From the NCBI GenBank assembly GCA_946407735.1, contig CAMJPL010000029.1, positions 1 to 38,940 on the forward strand: DNA of 38,940 nucleotides, read 5' to 3'. Positions within the stretch are counted from its first letter, which is position 1. Each line of letters starts with the position of its first letter. This DNA comes from an uncultured Clostridia bacterium (lineage in GTDB: Bacteria; Bacillota; Clostridia; Oscillospirales; CAG-272). Shown here piece after piece: positions 1 to 9,099 of this stretch. Position numbers and translations under genes: made by a program. The notes under the pieces are model-generated. The model saw nothing but the letters and a program-made list of their open reading frames with translations, had not been told where the DNA came from and searched no databases.

Positions 1-2394
1 ACTGTTGAGAATATAATTATATCTTTCTCATCACCCTGAAATTTATGAACGGTATCTACAATCAGATTATTTTTCACAGTAAGATAATAGCTCAAATTTG
101 GATTTTTACTAATACTCTCTCTTATATATTGTGCCTGTAATTTGAATGGAGTTATTATTCCAACGCTTCCTTCAAATTTATTATCGTATATTTCATTTTT
201 AAGTATATTTAGAATTTCTGCTATCTCAGTTTCATTATAAGCGCTCCCATTTTTAGAACGTTCGGTTTTACCAGTAACGTCTTTCCATGTTATACCGTAA
301 TCTACAGTATCTGGTTTATTAAGTTTGTCATATGATGTTGCTATTCGCAAATTTTCTTTGTAAAATGTATCGTTAGAAAACGAAATAATATCTTTATGAC
401 TTCGAAAGTGATCTCTGAGAAACAGCAGTTTATCTGTGTTGTTTTTTGCGACATCAAACAAAGAATTCACAGAATAGGCCCAAATCGGTTTAATTGAGTA
501 TTTTTTGATGAGTTCTCTATCCTGAGAGGGTAGTATAGTTGTTATATGTTTTGCTGGTTAGAATCTCCTATAATCACGGCTTTTTTAGCTCGGTATAACA
601 CTGGGAGAACACATGCTATATCGCACATACTTGCTTCGTCGATAACAGCAATATCAAACATTGCTTTTGTAAACGGTAATTGACTTTTTAGTCTGAGCGA
701 AGTAACGGCAATGCATGGCATATAATGAGAAAGAGTTTTGAAAACAGCGCTCACGTCAACTGGATTTCCTAACTTTAAATCACTGATAATATTACCAATC
801 CATTGTTTGAGATCCGGAGGAAGCTCCAAAGTTTTTAAATGCAAATCCCATATTTCTTTGGCTAAATCAATCTGATCTTTTTTGATTTTAATCAGGTCGC
901 TGTCTACAGTTTCAAGTTCAGCTAAATTATTGAGTTCTGAAAGGGATTTTTTGTAATTGCAAATCTCCTCGATTTTATTTATTTCATTTGATAGTTTATC
1001 AAAGTATGATTTATCAATAACTGCTGGCTTAATATTATAGTGTTCCAACAATGATGTTAGATGTTCTAAATCATCATTAAATTTTGTTGTATTCACTTTT
1101 TTATAATGGAACCAGAGCAGTTTCTTTAATAATGATTCCTGATTTTCTTTAAATGACAAATAATATGATTTTTTTGTGCTTTCAAAAGATGATTTTAACT
1201 CTGATATATAATCTATATTTGTGTTGTTGATTACTGTTCTGTAAGGATTATTGGTATTACATATTTTATTTTCTGCCTCATCAATCTGATTTCTAAATTT
1301 TATAATTTTGGATTTGATTTCAAGAGAAGAATTATATGAATTTGATAATGCGATATATTTATCTTTCTTGATTTTCAAATCTTCATCGAAGACTGTGGAA
1401 GGATCGGTCAACTTTTCTAAATATTCAAGTAGTTTTCTATCAAAAAGTGAATTTTCATCACCTAATCTTAGGATAGGAGGAGTATTAGACAAAGAATTAA
1501 GTCTTTCTACAACTACATCTACTGCTTTATGGTTTTTGCTTGTAAATAGAACAGTTTGACCGTTGAATAAAGAATTGATTATTATCTCACTGATCACCTG
1601 AGACTTTCCTGTACCGGGAGGTCCAGTCACAACTGTTATAGGAGATGATAAGGCATGATTTACCGCTTCCTTTTGGTCCGAATTTAATGGTAGTACTTCT
1701 AAAAGTGTTTTGTCACTGCCAGAGAAATTCTTACAACCATATAGAAATGAATATAGTGATGTTCCCTCAATATCAGAACAGGCTAAATCTGAAAGTTTCT
1801 TTAGCTCTTCAGCAAGTCCTGCTGTATATTGCAGCTTGTTTTTCGAGAAAACGATTGCTTTGTTGAAAACGCCTGTGTCTGGAATGATAGTTAAGTCAGA
1901 TGAAACTATATTAACAGGAAATGCTTTTTTATTGAAACATTTCCATTTTTTTATTGCAAAAAGCTCATTTACAATATCATCGATGTTATTATAGTGCGAT
2001 TATCGAGATTTAACGTTTTTTCCAACTCTAAAACATCGTATAATGCATCTTCACAGCTTTCTTCTCCAATTCCTCGCATGGCTTCTATAAACGCGGGATT
2101 TATGCTGAGATGATTTATTTTTTCTATCTCTCCGAAATCGCCTATAATAATCGGTATTATAAAAAGCGGAATAATAGTTGTACCTTTATCAGCGTTGGCA
2201 ACTAAAAGAATTGGATAACCAATAAAACTGTTTGAATGTGGATCTGATATAATATTGAGTGCAGCAGATGGTATATTTGCCAATGTCAAATTATCTATCT
2301 CACAATATTCTTTTGATATTATTGGAATAGATATGCCGTCTTTTTCTTCAAGGTGTAGGCAGTTTAAATAATATTTACAAAGTTGAGATAACAT
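1..2394 (-). pseudogene. Superfamily 1 DNA/RNA helicase (Upf1/Dna2-like), frameshifted, C-terminus beyond window
   Basis: Three consecutive reading frames make one SF1 helicase. Fragment A runs 2394 to ~1986, fragment B ~1985 to ~553, and fragment C ~548 to base 1, where it is still open. Motifs appear in the right order across the fragments: Walker A GPPGTGKS (about 1604-1627), motif Ia LFTSKNHKAVD, motif II VIDEAS, motif III VIIGDSNQQ, then in fragment C LRDHFRSH and VDTVHKFQGDEKD. Each break is repaired by adding one A to a short A-run on the coding strand: near 549-552 (restoring GDSNQQKHI, close to the usual GDPKQLKHI) and near 1983-1988 (restoring TIINIDDIV). The gene is either a pseudogene or an intact gene with two single-base assembly errors. 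The start at 2394 has no clear ribosome binding site. Its DNA is far more AT-rich than everything downstream, suggesting transfer. Substrate and role are unknown; the family includes repair and defence helicases. Confidence 0.82.
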
Positions 2395-2468
2395 TAGTAC
2401 TAAACATTTTTTGCGGTGACAATAAACAGATACTTATCAGTGCTATATTGAATGTCGTTTTTTCACAC

Positions 2469-3365
2469 TCATCTGACGAAATCGGTGCCGTCGAACAGGG
2501 CGACTCCGTAGCCGTAACCTGTCACGCTGTCATGAGCGGCGAGATAGTCGGCCATCGCGCGGCGAAGGGCAGTGTCGCGGGGGAGGGAAGCGGGATCGTA
2601 GCTCTTCCGGCGTCCGAACACCCGCCACAGATCGCCCGAGTTTTTCCTGTCCTCGCGGTCTATGATATCGAACAGATCCATGAAGGCCCTGATCCTTGAG
2701 CTTTCCGGCAGAAATTCGTAGTTTCCCGGCCAGAGCAGCCATGACTCGCAGACGAAGACGGCGGTCCCGGAGCAGCCGAAATATCTGTACGCGCAAATGA
2801 ACGCTTCCCGCACGGCGTCGGGGGCGAGCGGCCCGTCCTCCGGCACATGGATGTTGATAACCGTATCTCCAGGCTTCGCGGTCACGCCGCGTTTTTCATA
2901 CGGCTCGCCGTCACGGAAGGGCACACGGTGGAATTCCAGCCTTCCGAGGCGGACGATAGACGCGGTGAGAAAGTTCGTGAGCCATCCCCACTCGTAAAAG
3001 CCGATGTGCCCGGTCTCCCGCTCGCATGTCTTCGCCCAGACCGTGAGCTCACGCACCGACGCGTAATATATCCCGTCGTCGATCCCGCGGCTGCTGTACA
3101 GGCGGTGGGCGTCCATGCAGAGGATAAGGCCGACGGCAAGCATCCCGAGATCGGGATCTTTTTCGATGCCTTCGGCTGCCGCGTGGACATTCTCCGCGCT
3201 CCTCGCCTTCGGATCATCTATGAGCCGCGCGATATCGCCGGAGCGCTCGGCGAGCAGCCGCAGGGCGATCGGCTCCGCCGCCGCGAGATATTCGGGCGGC
3301 AGGCCGATCTTTTCGGCGAATACCGAAGCGGAGTCGCCGTTTATGGGATCACGCAGCTGCGTCAT
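2469..3365 (-). CDS. Acyltransferase-domain protein with GNAT-like C-terminal fold
   Basis: A 298-residue soluble protein with no signal peptide. The C-terminal half carries a pattern I associate with the GNAT-like C-terminal domain of clostridial 'acyltransferase domain-containing' proteins: INIHVPEDGPL, then VFVCESWLLWPG, then LPESSRIRAFMDLFDI. The N-terminal half is mostly helical and carries no motif I can assign. The start is the ATG at 3365, which overlaps the stop of the upstream sugar kinase as ATGA and has a GAGGG stretch in front of it. Longer in-frame extensions run inside the kinase gene and are unlikely. Translational coupling suggests joint action with the kinase, perhaps modifying the same sugar or its product, but the acyl donor and acceptor cannot be read from sequence. 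Confidence 0.75.
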   Translation of the reverse strand: MTQLRDPINGDSASVFAEKIGLPPEYLAAAEPIALRLLAERSGDIARLIDDPKARSAENVHAAAEGIEKDPDLGMLAVGLILCMDAHRLYSSRGIDDGIYYASVRELTVWAKTCERETGHIGFYEWGWLTNFLTASIVRLGRLEFHRVPFRDGEPYEKRGVTAKPGDTVINIHVPEDGPLAPDAVREAFICAYRYFGCSGTAVFVCESWLLWPGNYEFLPESSRIRAFMDLFDIIDREDRKNSGDLWRVFGRRKSYDPASLPRDTALRRAMADYLAAHDSVTGYGYGVALFDGTDFVR

Positions 3366-4435
3366 CTCTTGACCCTCGCGTTGCCCTTCCAGACGCTCCA
3401 GACCATATCCTCGTCGGAGGGCTGAGCGTAGTCGGTGAGGAAGGTGGTGGCGAGAGCTCCGGTAGCCCAGCCGAACTGGACCCATTTCTCCGGCTCCCAG
3501 TCCTTCAGCATGGCGTAGAGCATGCCTCCGACGAAGCCGTCACCGCCGCCGATGCGGTCGAGCACATGTATCTCGCGCGGCTCGGCGATATGCCATTCGT
3601 CACCGGCGAGCATGATGGCGCCCCAGATGTGGGTGTTCACGTTCACGACCTGACGGAGCGTCGTCGCGAAGACCTTGACGTTCGGGAACTGCTTTTTCGC
3701 CTCGCCTATCATGGCCTTGAAGCTGTCGATCTTGGCGATGTCCTTTCCTCCGGCCTCGGGACCCTTGACGCCGAGAGCGAGCTGGAAGTCCTCCTCGTTC
3801 CCGACGAGCACGTCGGCGATGGAGGCTATCTCGGTGAAGGAGGCTCTAAGCTCGTCCTCGCGGCCGATCCAGAAGGAGGCGCGGTAGTTGAGGTCAAAGC
3901 TGACCGAGGTGCCGTATCTGTGAGCGGCGCGGGCGAGCTCAAGGCAGAATTTAGTTGTCTCAGGCGACAGGGCGGCGATCAGGCCTGACATATGGAGCAC
4001 CGATACCCCGTCCTCGCCGAACAGCTTGTCGAGATCGTAGTTTTTCGCGTCGAGGGTGCGACCCACCTCTCCGGCGCGGTCGTTCCATACGCGCGGTCCG
4101 CGGCTCCCGTAGCCGGAGTCGCCGATGTTGAACTGATGGCGGTAGCCCCACGGACCGCCCTGCTCCACCTCGGGACCGTCATATTCCATGCCGCGCGAGC
4201 GGAGGTTGCGCTTGATGTAGTCGGCGATCGGGCTGCCCTTGACGAACGCGGTCAGCACCTTCGTTTTCATGCCGAGATACGACGGTATCGACAGCACATT
4301 CGTCTCGGCCGATGTCGCCTGCATCATGAAAAGATCGCCCGACTGGACCGGCTGTCCAGACGGCGGGCAGATGCGCACGCCCATGGATGACGGCGCGACC
4401 ATAGCGTATTTGGCGTCAGATTTGAACTGTGACAT
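3362..4435 (-). CDS. PfkB-family sugar kinase, 2-keto-3-deoxygluconate kinase-like
   Basis: A 357-residue ribokinase/PfkB-type kinase, which phosphorylates a sugar or sugar acid with ATP in the cytoplasm. The C-terminal signature RIGGGDGFVGG (about 295-304) supplies the anion-hole glycines and the catalytic base Asp299. The segment SFDLNYRASFW (179-189), with the substrate-contact N/R residues, resembles 2-dehydro-3-deoxygluconokinase (KdgK). It is somewhat longer than the ~310-340 residues usual for KdgK, and the substrate is inferred only from that resemblance. The ATG at 4435 follows an AAAGGA ribosome binding site. It is the first gene behind the consensus promoter at 4480-4508 and is coupled to the acyltransferase by a 4-base overlap. 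No aldolase or uronate isomerase lies nearby to confirm a KDG pathway. Confidence 0.85.
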   Translation of the reverse strand: MSQFKSDAKYAMVAPSSMGVRICPPSGQPVQSGDLFMMQATSAETNVLSIPSYLGMKTKVLTAFVKGSPIADYIKRNLRSRGMEYDGPEVEQGGPWGYRHQFNIGDSGYGSRGPRVWNDRAGEVGRTLDAKNYDLDKLFGEDGVSVLHMSGLIAALSPETTKFCLELARAAHRYGTSVSFDLNYRASFWIGREDELRASFTEIASIADVLVGNEEDFQLALGVKGPEAGGKDIAKIDSFKAMIGEAKKQFPNVKVFATTLRQVVNVNTHIWGAIMLAGDEWHIAEPREIHVLDRIGGGDGFVGGMLYAMLKDWEPEKWVQFGWATGALATTFLTDYAQPSDEDMVWSVWKGNARVKR

Positions 4436-4479
4436 GATTTATTCCTTTCGGCATATGGGCATATTCTCTATTTTCTACT

Positions 4480-4508
4480 ATTATACCACGGCGGATGACA
4501 ATCGTCAA
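4480..4508 (-). promoter_or_regulatory. Sigma-A promoter of the sugar kinase operon
   Basis: On the minus strand TTGACG (4508-4503), a 17-base spacer and TATAAT (4485-4480). The predicted transcript starts ~38 bases before the kinase ATG. It lies directly behind the terminator of the upstream operon. Confidence 0.85.
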
Positions 4509-4511
4509 TAG

Positions 4512-4543
4512 AAAAAAGCGTCTCCGGGAAAAGAAACGCTTTT
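4512..4543 (-). terminator. Rho-independent terminator after the histidine phosphatase gene
   Basis: Eight-base stem AAAAGCGT/ACGCTTTT (4543-4536 with 4521-4514 on the minus strand), 14-base loop, then a run of six T. It begins eight bases after the stop codon at 4551 and separates this operon from the kinase promoter. Confidence 0.85.
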
Positions 4544-4550
4544 CTTCGTC

Positions 4551-5177
4551 CTATCTCAGGTCGGCGTAGCGGTCGACTATATATCTTTCGTCGTAATAGA
4601 TCTTGTCCTTCGCAATGAGCCTGACTTTTCCGCCCACGGCTTCGACTATGCTGACGGCGCAGTTGTACGGGACATGTCCCTGCCAGAAGTCGCCGGGATC
4701 GTCGTACAGCCGGTTCAGCATGCAGCGGAGAGCGCAGCCGTGAGTCGAGACGAGATATCTTCCGTCTCCGCCTTTCGATGCGAGATCGGAGAGGAACATG
4801 CCTGTCCTTTGTATCACCTCTTCGGCCGTCTCGCCGCCGGAAAAGCGGGGAAGACGCCTCGGATCGGACTTGAATACGGCTGTCTCCTCCGGGGAAAGGT
4901 GAGTCCCCTCTCTTTCGCCAAAGGACATCTCCTTTAAGCGGTCGTCGAAGGTTATCGGGAGATCGTTCCCGCTCTCGCGCAATATGATCTCCGCCGTCTC
5001 CGCCGCTCTTTTGAGCGGGCTGGAAAAGCAGCCGTCGAACCTTATTTCCTTCATGCGCTTCCCGGTCTCTGCCGCGAGGAAGCGCCCGCTCTCGTTCAGA
5101 GGTTCGTCATACCACCCCTGTACCACTCCCTTTACGTTAAGATCTGTTTCCCCGTGACGGATTATGTATATCAGCAA
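4551..5177 (-). CDS. Histidine phosphatase (phosphoglycerate mutase-like) family protein
   Basis: A 208-residue cytoplasmic phosphatase of the histidine acid phosphatase superfamily. The RHGET motif at 7-11 gives the phospho-accepting His8, Arg57 in SSPLKRA lies in the phosphate pocket, and STHG gives the second His146. The length fits the cofactor-independent GpmB/CobC-type branch rather than a true glycolytic mutase, so a small phosphorylated metabolite is a likelier substrate. The start is TTG at 5177, chosen because GAGGAG lies six bases before it and the RHG motif follows at once. It sits 10 bases after the solute-binding protein gene and closes the operon. Specificity cannot be told from sequence. 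Confidence 0.85.
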   Translation of the reverse strand: MLIYIIRHGETDLNVKGVVQGWYDEPLNESGRFLAAETGKRMKEIRFDGCFSSPLKRAAETAEIILRESGNDLPITFDDRLKEMSFGEREGTHLSPEETAVFKSDPRRLPRFSGGETAEEVIQRTGMFLSDLASKGGDGRYLVSTHGCALRCMLNRLYDDPGDFWQGHVPYNCAVSIVEAVGGKVRLIAKDKIYYDERYIVDRYADLR

Positions 5178-5187
5178 TTCTGGCTCC

Positions 5188-6636
5188 TCAGCCGATCCCG
5201 GCTTTGATTTCTTCGATGTTCAAAAGCAGCTTGTCTATTACCTTCTGCGCCTTCGGCAGATTTTTGGCGACAGCTGAGGCAAAATCGTTTTTGCCCTTTT
5301 CAAGGCAATTCATCCATGGGCCGCGTATCGCCGTGTAATCCAGCGCTGCGCCGACGTCATATGTGTTTGCCTGCGTGATTATCTCGAGCATCCTTATCGA
5401 ATCCTCGTCTCTTACATACCTGTTTTTCAGCGAGATCTCATAATAAGCCGGATAATAGATATTCATCGACTCAACCGCCAACGCTTCCTTTATCACACAG
5501 GTGCGTTCAAGATCGGATGCCGCGGCGCTCGGCAGCGCGATGAGCGAGCCGTCGATGCCGTTGTAATATGATTCCTGAGATTCGCTTATCTTCGGATAGG
5601 TCACGATACCGTAGTCGTCTTCCATATCACCGAGCTGTGTCAACATGCTGGTTTTCGCCTTCTGGAACAGCGAATGTCCCGCTTTGAACAACCGCAAAGC
5701 TTCTGTTAAGGCGTCGGCGGTCAGAGGCAGAGTGAGTATGTTCCCCTGTGTCATGAAATCGTACATTTCGGTGAACATAGTGTACAGCCTCTCGTCCTGC
5801 GATACCTCAGGCTCTCCTGAACCGAATCTGACGAGCTTGAGACCGCTGCCGTAATACGCTATATCCGTGATATCGTCGATCGGAGCGATAAAGGCGAATC
5901 TGTCCTCCTCGTTCATCATGCCGTCGCCGTTTATATCCTGAACAGCCGATCTTCCCATAGAATAGAATTTATCATATGTCCATGTCCCGCCGTCGACAAG
6001 GGAATACGGCGATTCGAGATGAAGGTCGTCCGATATCCTCTTGTTGAATATGATAAGCTGGCCTCCGGGGGATTTGTCGAAGGCGGTATATGCGGCGAGA
6101 GTGATCCCGTTTATCTCCATGCCGTCGTTGATCTGTCTGTAATACCACGGCTGCGACATATCGATTATCGGCAATGTGGAAGCGGGGGGAATGACTTTCT
6201 CAATGATGCCGCTGTAAGCATTCGGGAAAACGACGGTGTAGAGATCATACTCATCCGACTGCGCCAGCGCGGATTTTTTCAGCAGACCATATACGTCACT
6301 GTACTGCGCATAAGGGTATCGTGTTTCGGATATGTTTATGCCGAACTGTTCCTCGACGAGGCGGTTCCGCCGGTATATCGCGTCAGAAATCAGATTCCCT
6401 GTCTCCTCCTGCTGATCGGCGGGGTATTCGTCGTAAGCAACTATTTTGAACTGATATCCGCCGTAATCTGCCTCGGGCAGATAGTCGGCTTTATAGCGGG
6501 ATTCGGTCTCTGAGCCGGTCTCATCGGCATCGGTGCCGGCGGGAGCCGACGTTGTGTCGGAGACTTCCTGTACTGCCTGAGAGCATGATGCCAGCGCTAT
6601 AAGCAGAGCAGCTGAGATAACGATGAGCTTTTTCAT
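5188..6636 (-). CDS. Extracellular solute-binding lipoprotein, probably for sugars
   Basis: A 482-residue secreted protein with a lipoprotein signal: MKK, a hydrophobic stretch, then lipobox LASC with the lipidated Cys18, followed by a Ser/Thr/Glu-rich linker to ~47. The rest fits a large type-1 (CUT1-like) sugar-binding protein, including residues such as WTYDKFY at ~219-225 seen in many clostridial members. A calcium-loop-like segment, D234-I-N-G-D-G, lies in the middle. The role would be capturing an oligosaccharide outside the cell and passing it to an ABC permease, yet no permease or ATPase gene is adjacent. GGAGGGG sits six bases before the ATG. Neighbours are a sugar isomerase-like gene upstream and a phosphatase downstream. 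Confidence 0.85.
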   Translation of the reverse strand: MKKLIVISAALLIALASCSQAVQEVSDTTSAPAGTDADETGSETESRYKADYLPEADYGGYQFKIVAYDEYPADQQEETGNLISDAIYRRNRLVEEQFGINISETRYPYAQYSDVYGLLKKSALAQSDEYDLYTVVFPNAYSGIIEKVIPPASTLPIIDMSQPWYYRQINDGMEINGITLAAYTAFDKSPGGQLIIFNKRISDDLHLESPYSLVDGGTWTYDKFYSMGRSAVQDINGDGMMNEEDRFAFIAPIDDITDIAYYGSGLKLVRFGSGEPEVSQDERLYTMFTEMYDFMTQGNILTLPLTADALTEALRLFKAGHSLFQKAKTSMLTQLGDMEDDYGIVTYPKISESQESYYNGIDGSLIALPSAAASDLERTCVIKEALAVESMNIYYPAYYEISLKNRYVRDEDSIRMLEIITQANTYDVGAALDYTAIRGPWMNCLEKGKNDFASAVAKNLPKAQKVIDKLLLNIEEIKAGIG

Positions 6637-6654
6637 TTTGTTCCCCTCCGTTTT

Positions 6655-6680
6655 CAGGATTTAGCATCCTGATTATATCA
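6655..6680 (-). promoter_or_regulatory. Possible internal promoter and hairpin before the solute-binding protein gene
   Basis: Minus strand shows an extended -10, TGATATAATC (TATAAT at 6677-6672), without a good -35 box. It is followed at once by a small hairpin CAGGAT/ATCCTG (6671-6655). It could raise binding-protein expression relative to the rest of the operon; weak on sequence alone. Confidence 0.45.
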
Positions 6681-6686
6681 CCGGTT

Positions 6687-7601
6687 TTATACCCTGAGCA
6701 TATCGTTGAGACGACAGGCGGCTCTGTACGCGTCTTCCATGAATTTCCCGATACGGTCGTCGCACCTGTACGCAAGCTCGAGCGTGATATAACCGTCAAA
6801 TCCCGTCGATTTCAGGGCGTCGATCTGCCCGTGCCAGTCGATCGAGCCGAGGAACGGTATCAGATGCTGATCCGACGACAGGTCGTTGTCATGGACGTGA
6901 AGACCCTTTATCCGGTTTCCGACCTTTTTGAGCGGCTCCGTGCCGCCTTTATCCGTAAGGTATGCGTGACCGAAATCCCAGACTCCGCATCCGCCTTCCC
7001 CGAGACCGTCTATGAGCATTATCTGCGCGTCGGGATCGCTTGAGAAGAAGGTCATGCTCCAGCCCGGAAATACCGGAAGATTCTCGACGCCGATAAGGCA
7101 TCCGAGCCGCACCGCCCTCTCTGCAAGCGGTTTCCAGTATTCGAGATTGTATCTGAAAGAAAGTTCTATATCCTCGATCCCGAGCGAGAAGCAGCCCTTT
7201 GGATCGTCCGGCATGAGTCCTCTCAGGTTGTAACTTCTCCTGTCCCCGGAATCATGTGTCCCGGACGGGTAGTATCCGCGCGGATGCATGGCCATTATCC
7301 CGGCGCCGAGCATCGCCGTCGCCTCAAGACATCTTTCCATTGAAATATCGACCGCAGGATATCTGACGTCGGCGGATATACGCAGATCGTAATACGGCGA
7401 ATGGGTCATGACGCATGTGAGACCGAGATTTGAAAGCTCTTCCTTGAGCTGCCGTATCTTTTTCTCCCATCCGTCTGCGGCGAAGCCCTCGTACGATCCG
7501 AAGCCTATCGAGACACTTTCAAAGCCGGCTTTCGCCGCGGCTTTGAGCACATCGGAGCAATCTTTGTCGAACTGCACCTGTACGGCGACTTTTCTGTCCA
7601 T
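6687..7601 (-). CDS. Sugar phosphate isomerase/epimerase-like TIM-barrel protein (AP endonuclease family 2 fold)
   Basis: A 304-residue cytoplasmic protein of the xylose isomerase-like TIM-barrel superfamily. Metal-ligand positions typical of the family are visible: MAMHPRG, GVENLPVFPG (Glu), VWDFGHAY (Asp and His), KGLHVHDND and YITLEL (final Glu). Such proteins isomerise or epimerise sugars or inositol derivatives using a divalent metal. I chose the ATG at 7601 rather than the GTG nine bases upstream because AAAAGG lies eight bases in front of the ATG. It lies between the ThrE-type exporter and the solute-binding protein, so it may process the sugar that protein captures. The exact substrate cannot be assigned. 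Confidence 0.82.
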   Translation of the reverse strand: MDRKVAVQVQFDKDCSDVLKAAAKAGFESVSIGFGSYEGFAADGWEKKIRQLKEELSNLGLTCVMTHSPYYDLRISADVRYPAVDISMERCLEATAMLGAGIMAMHPRGYYPSGTHDSGDRRSYNLRGLMPDDPKGCFSLGIEDIELSFRYNLEYWKPLAERAVRLGCLIGVENLPVFPGWSMTFFSSDPDAQIMLIDGLGEGGCGVWDFGHAYLTDKGGTEPLKKVGNRIKGLHVHDNDLSSDQHLIPFLGSIDWHGQIDALKSTGFDGYITLELAYRCDDRIGKFMEDAYRAACRLNDMLRV

Positions 7602-7668
7602 ACTACGCACCTTTTATTTTTCCTGCGGATCATCGTCATGATGACTTTTTGACAGACTTATATAAAGT

Positions 7669-8958
7669 TCATTTCACATGTTTCCCCGTCACCGCTCCAA
7701 CCATGGCCGCAGCGAAGGCCATCAGCGCGGCGCAGATCAGCACCTCGCCGCCGATGGTCATGGCCTTTACCGTTTCTCCTCTCACTATGCAGAGCATCGT
7801 CTCGTATATACCCATTCCCGGCACGAGCGGGATGAGACCGGGGAAGAGAAACAGAGTCGACGGCATCTTCAGCCGTCTTGCGAGCAGGCTCGAGCTTGCC
7901 GACGCCAGCAGCGTCGCGGCGAAATATCCGAGATAGCGCTGTCCGGCGATATCGAGCGCGGCGAAGACGGCGTATGTCACGGCGCCTACCGCGGCCGCCG
8001 GAAGCACCGCCTTTTTCGGGGCGTTCCACGGAAGCTGATAGAACGCCGTCGCGGCGAAGCCGGATATCAGCAGCAGTGCGGCGTAAGCCAATGTGAGCCC
8101 GGATTTTGGGGATATCTCCGCCGGGATGTCGGAGCCTGATATCAGCATATAGACGTACAACGCGGCGCCCATCCCTCCGGCGAGAGCGAGCGCGGTCATC
8201 ACGACCTCGGCGAGCCGGGCAACGCCCGACACGAGATCTCCGACGATGGTGTCGCGTATCGCGACGGTAAGAGCGAGACCCGGCAGCAGAGGCATTATCG
8301 CACCGGTAATCACGCGGTGGACCGAGACGGCGTCGGTCAGAAGATCAGCCGTAACGGCCAGCGCTCCGATCACCGCGCCTCCGAGCATGGTGACGAGGAA
8401 CTGGTCGATGAAACCGCGTCCGAGTCTCGAAAAGGCGCTCTGCATCAGCGATACGAGCATCCCGCATATCCCGGCCGCGACGGCGTCGGCGGCATTCCCG
8501 CCGAACAGCATCGCGAACGCGGCGACGGAAAAGGCCGTCGCCGCCGCGTAGCAGGCGGCCGTTTTGAGAGATACCGGAGGCTTCGGCTCAGCCAAGGCGC
8601 GCAGACGCATGAGAGCCGTATCGGCGTCGGTCTTCCCGTCCGAAAAGGATCTCGAAATGGCGTTTACCTTTTCGAGCAGCGACATGTCTATCGTTCTCGG
8701 CCCGACGCGGCTTACCATGGTCATCCTCTCGCCGCCGCCGACGAGCGTCAGCGTCACCACGGTCGGCTGACACGACATCTGAGAGTCGGGATATCCGGCG
8801 GCGGTGAATATATGCTGCACCGTGTCCTCGGCGCGGGAGGTCTCGCCCCCGCAGCGGATCACCATCGTCCCGGCGAGACAGGCGAGCTCAAGTATTGTGT
8901 CCGGTTTCGGCATTTCAGTGAGTTGTATCCGTATTGTCTTTTTTTCGCTTTGCTTCAT
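7669..8958 (-). CDS. ThrE-family threonine/serine exporter, fused two-domain form
   Basis: A 429-residue membrane protein. Residues ~20-110 form the N-terminal soluble part of the ThrE family (ETSRAEDTVQHI is the recognisable stretch). About ten hydrophobic helices follow, from ~135 to the end, in two blocks matching the ThrE N-terminal domain and the DUF3815-type C-terminal domain. Many Firmicutes encode these halves as two genes; here they are one chain. The known role is export of threonine, serine or small peptides, driven by proton motive force. The ATG at 8958 lies only four bases after a perfect -10 box, so the mRNA would be leaderless or start inside the codon. A later ATG (codon 16, before PKPDTILEL) is an alternative, but it also lacks a ribosome binding site. 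Confidence 0.88.
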   Translation of the reverse strand: MKQSEKKTIRIQLTEMPKPDTILELACLAGTMVIRCGGETSRAEDTVQHIFTAAGYPDSQMSCQPTVVTLTLVGGGERMTMVSRVGPRTIDMSLLEKVNAISRSFSDGKTDADTALMRLRALAEPKPPVSLKTAACYAAATAFSVAAFAMLFGGNAADAVAAGICGMLVSLMQSAFSRLGRGFIDQFLVTMLGGAVIGALAVTADLLTDAVSVHRVITGAIMPLLPGLALTVAIRDTIVGDLVSGVARLAEVVMTALALAGGMGAALYVYMLISGSDIPAEISPKSGLTLAYAALLLISGFAATAFYQLPWNAPKKAVLPAAAVGAVTYAVFAALDIAGQRYLGYFAATLLASASSSLLARRLKMPSTLFLFPGLIPLVPGMGIYETMLCIVRGETVKAMTIGGEVLICAALMAFAAAMVGAVTGKHVK

Positions 8959-8962
8959 AAAA

Positions 8963-8991
8963 ATTATACATCAAAGCGCCGCCTTTGTCAA
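8963..8991 (-). promoter_or_regulatory. Full-consensus promoter abutting the exporter start codon
   Basis: Minus strand TTGACA (8991-8986), 17-base spacer, TATAAT (8968-8963). Only four bases separate the -10 box from the ATG at 8958, so transcription should begin at or within the start codon. Confidence 0.88.
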
Positions 8992-9032
8992 GACGGCGAA
9001 GAAGCAAAATCGCAAAGCCGGGATATTTGATG

Positions 9033-9061
9033 TTGACATAAGGCGAAACAGATGTTATAAT
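9033..9061 (+). promoter_or_regulatory. Full-consensus promoter of the isomerase-GH13 operon
   Basis: TTGACA (9033-9038), 17-base spacer, TATAAT (9056-9061). It is divergent from the exporter promoter, the two -35 boxes being ~41 bases apart. It leaves a ~30-base leader before the ATG at 9100. Confidence 0.88.
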
Positions 9062-9099
9062 ATTATCATGAGCAAATCAGGCTGACGGGAGGATATGCG

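Noticed and set aside
1-2394. Phage-defence island built on the helicase
   Set aside because: SF1 helicases of this type do occur in defence loci, but no partner nuclease, methylase or mobile gene is visible within the window.
5188-8958. Complete sugar ABC transporter operon
   Set aside because: Only a binding protein is present; the membrane protein in this operon is a ThrE-type exporter, not an ABC permease.
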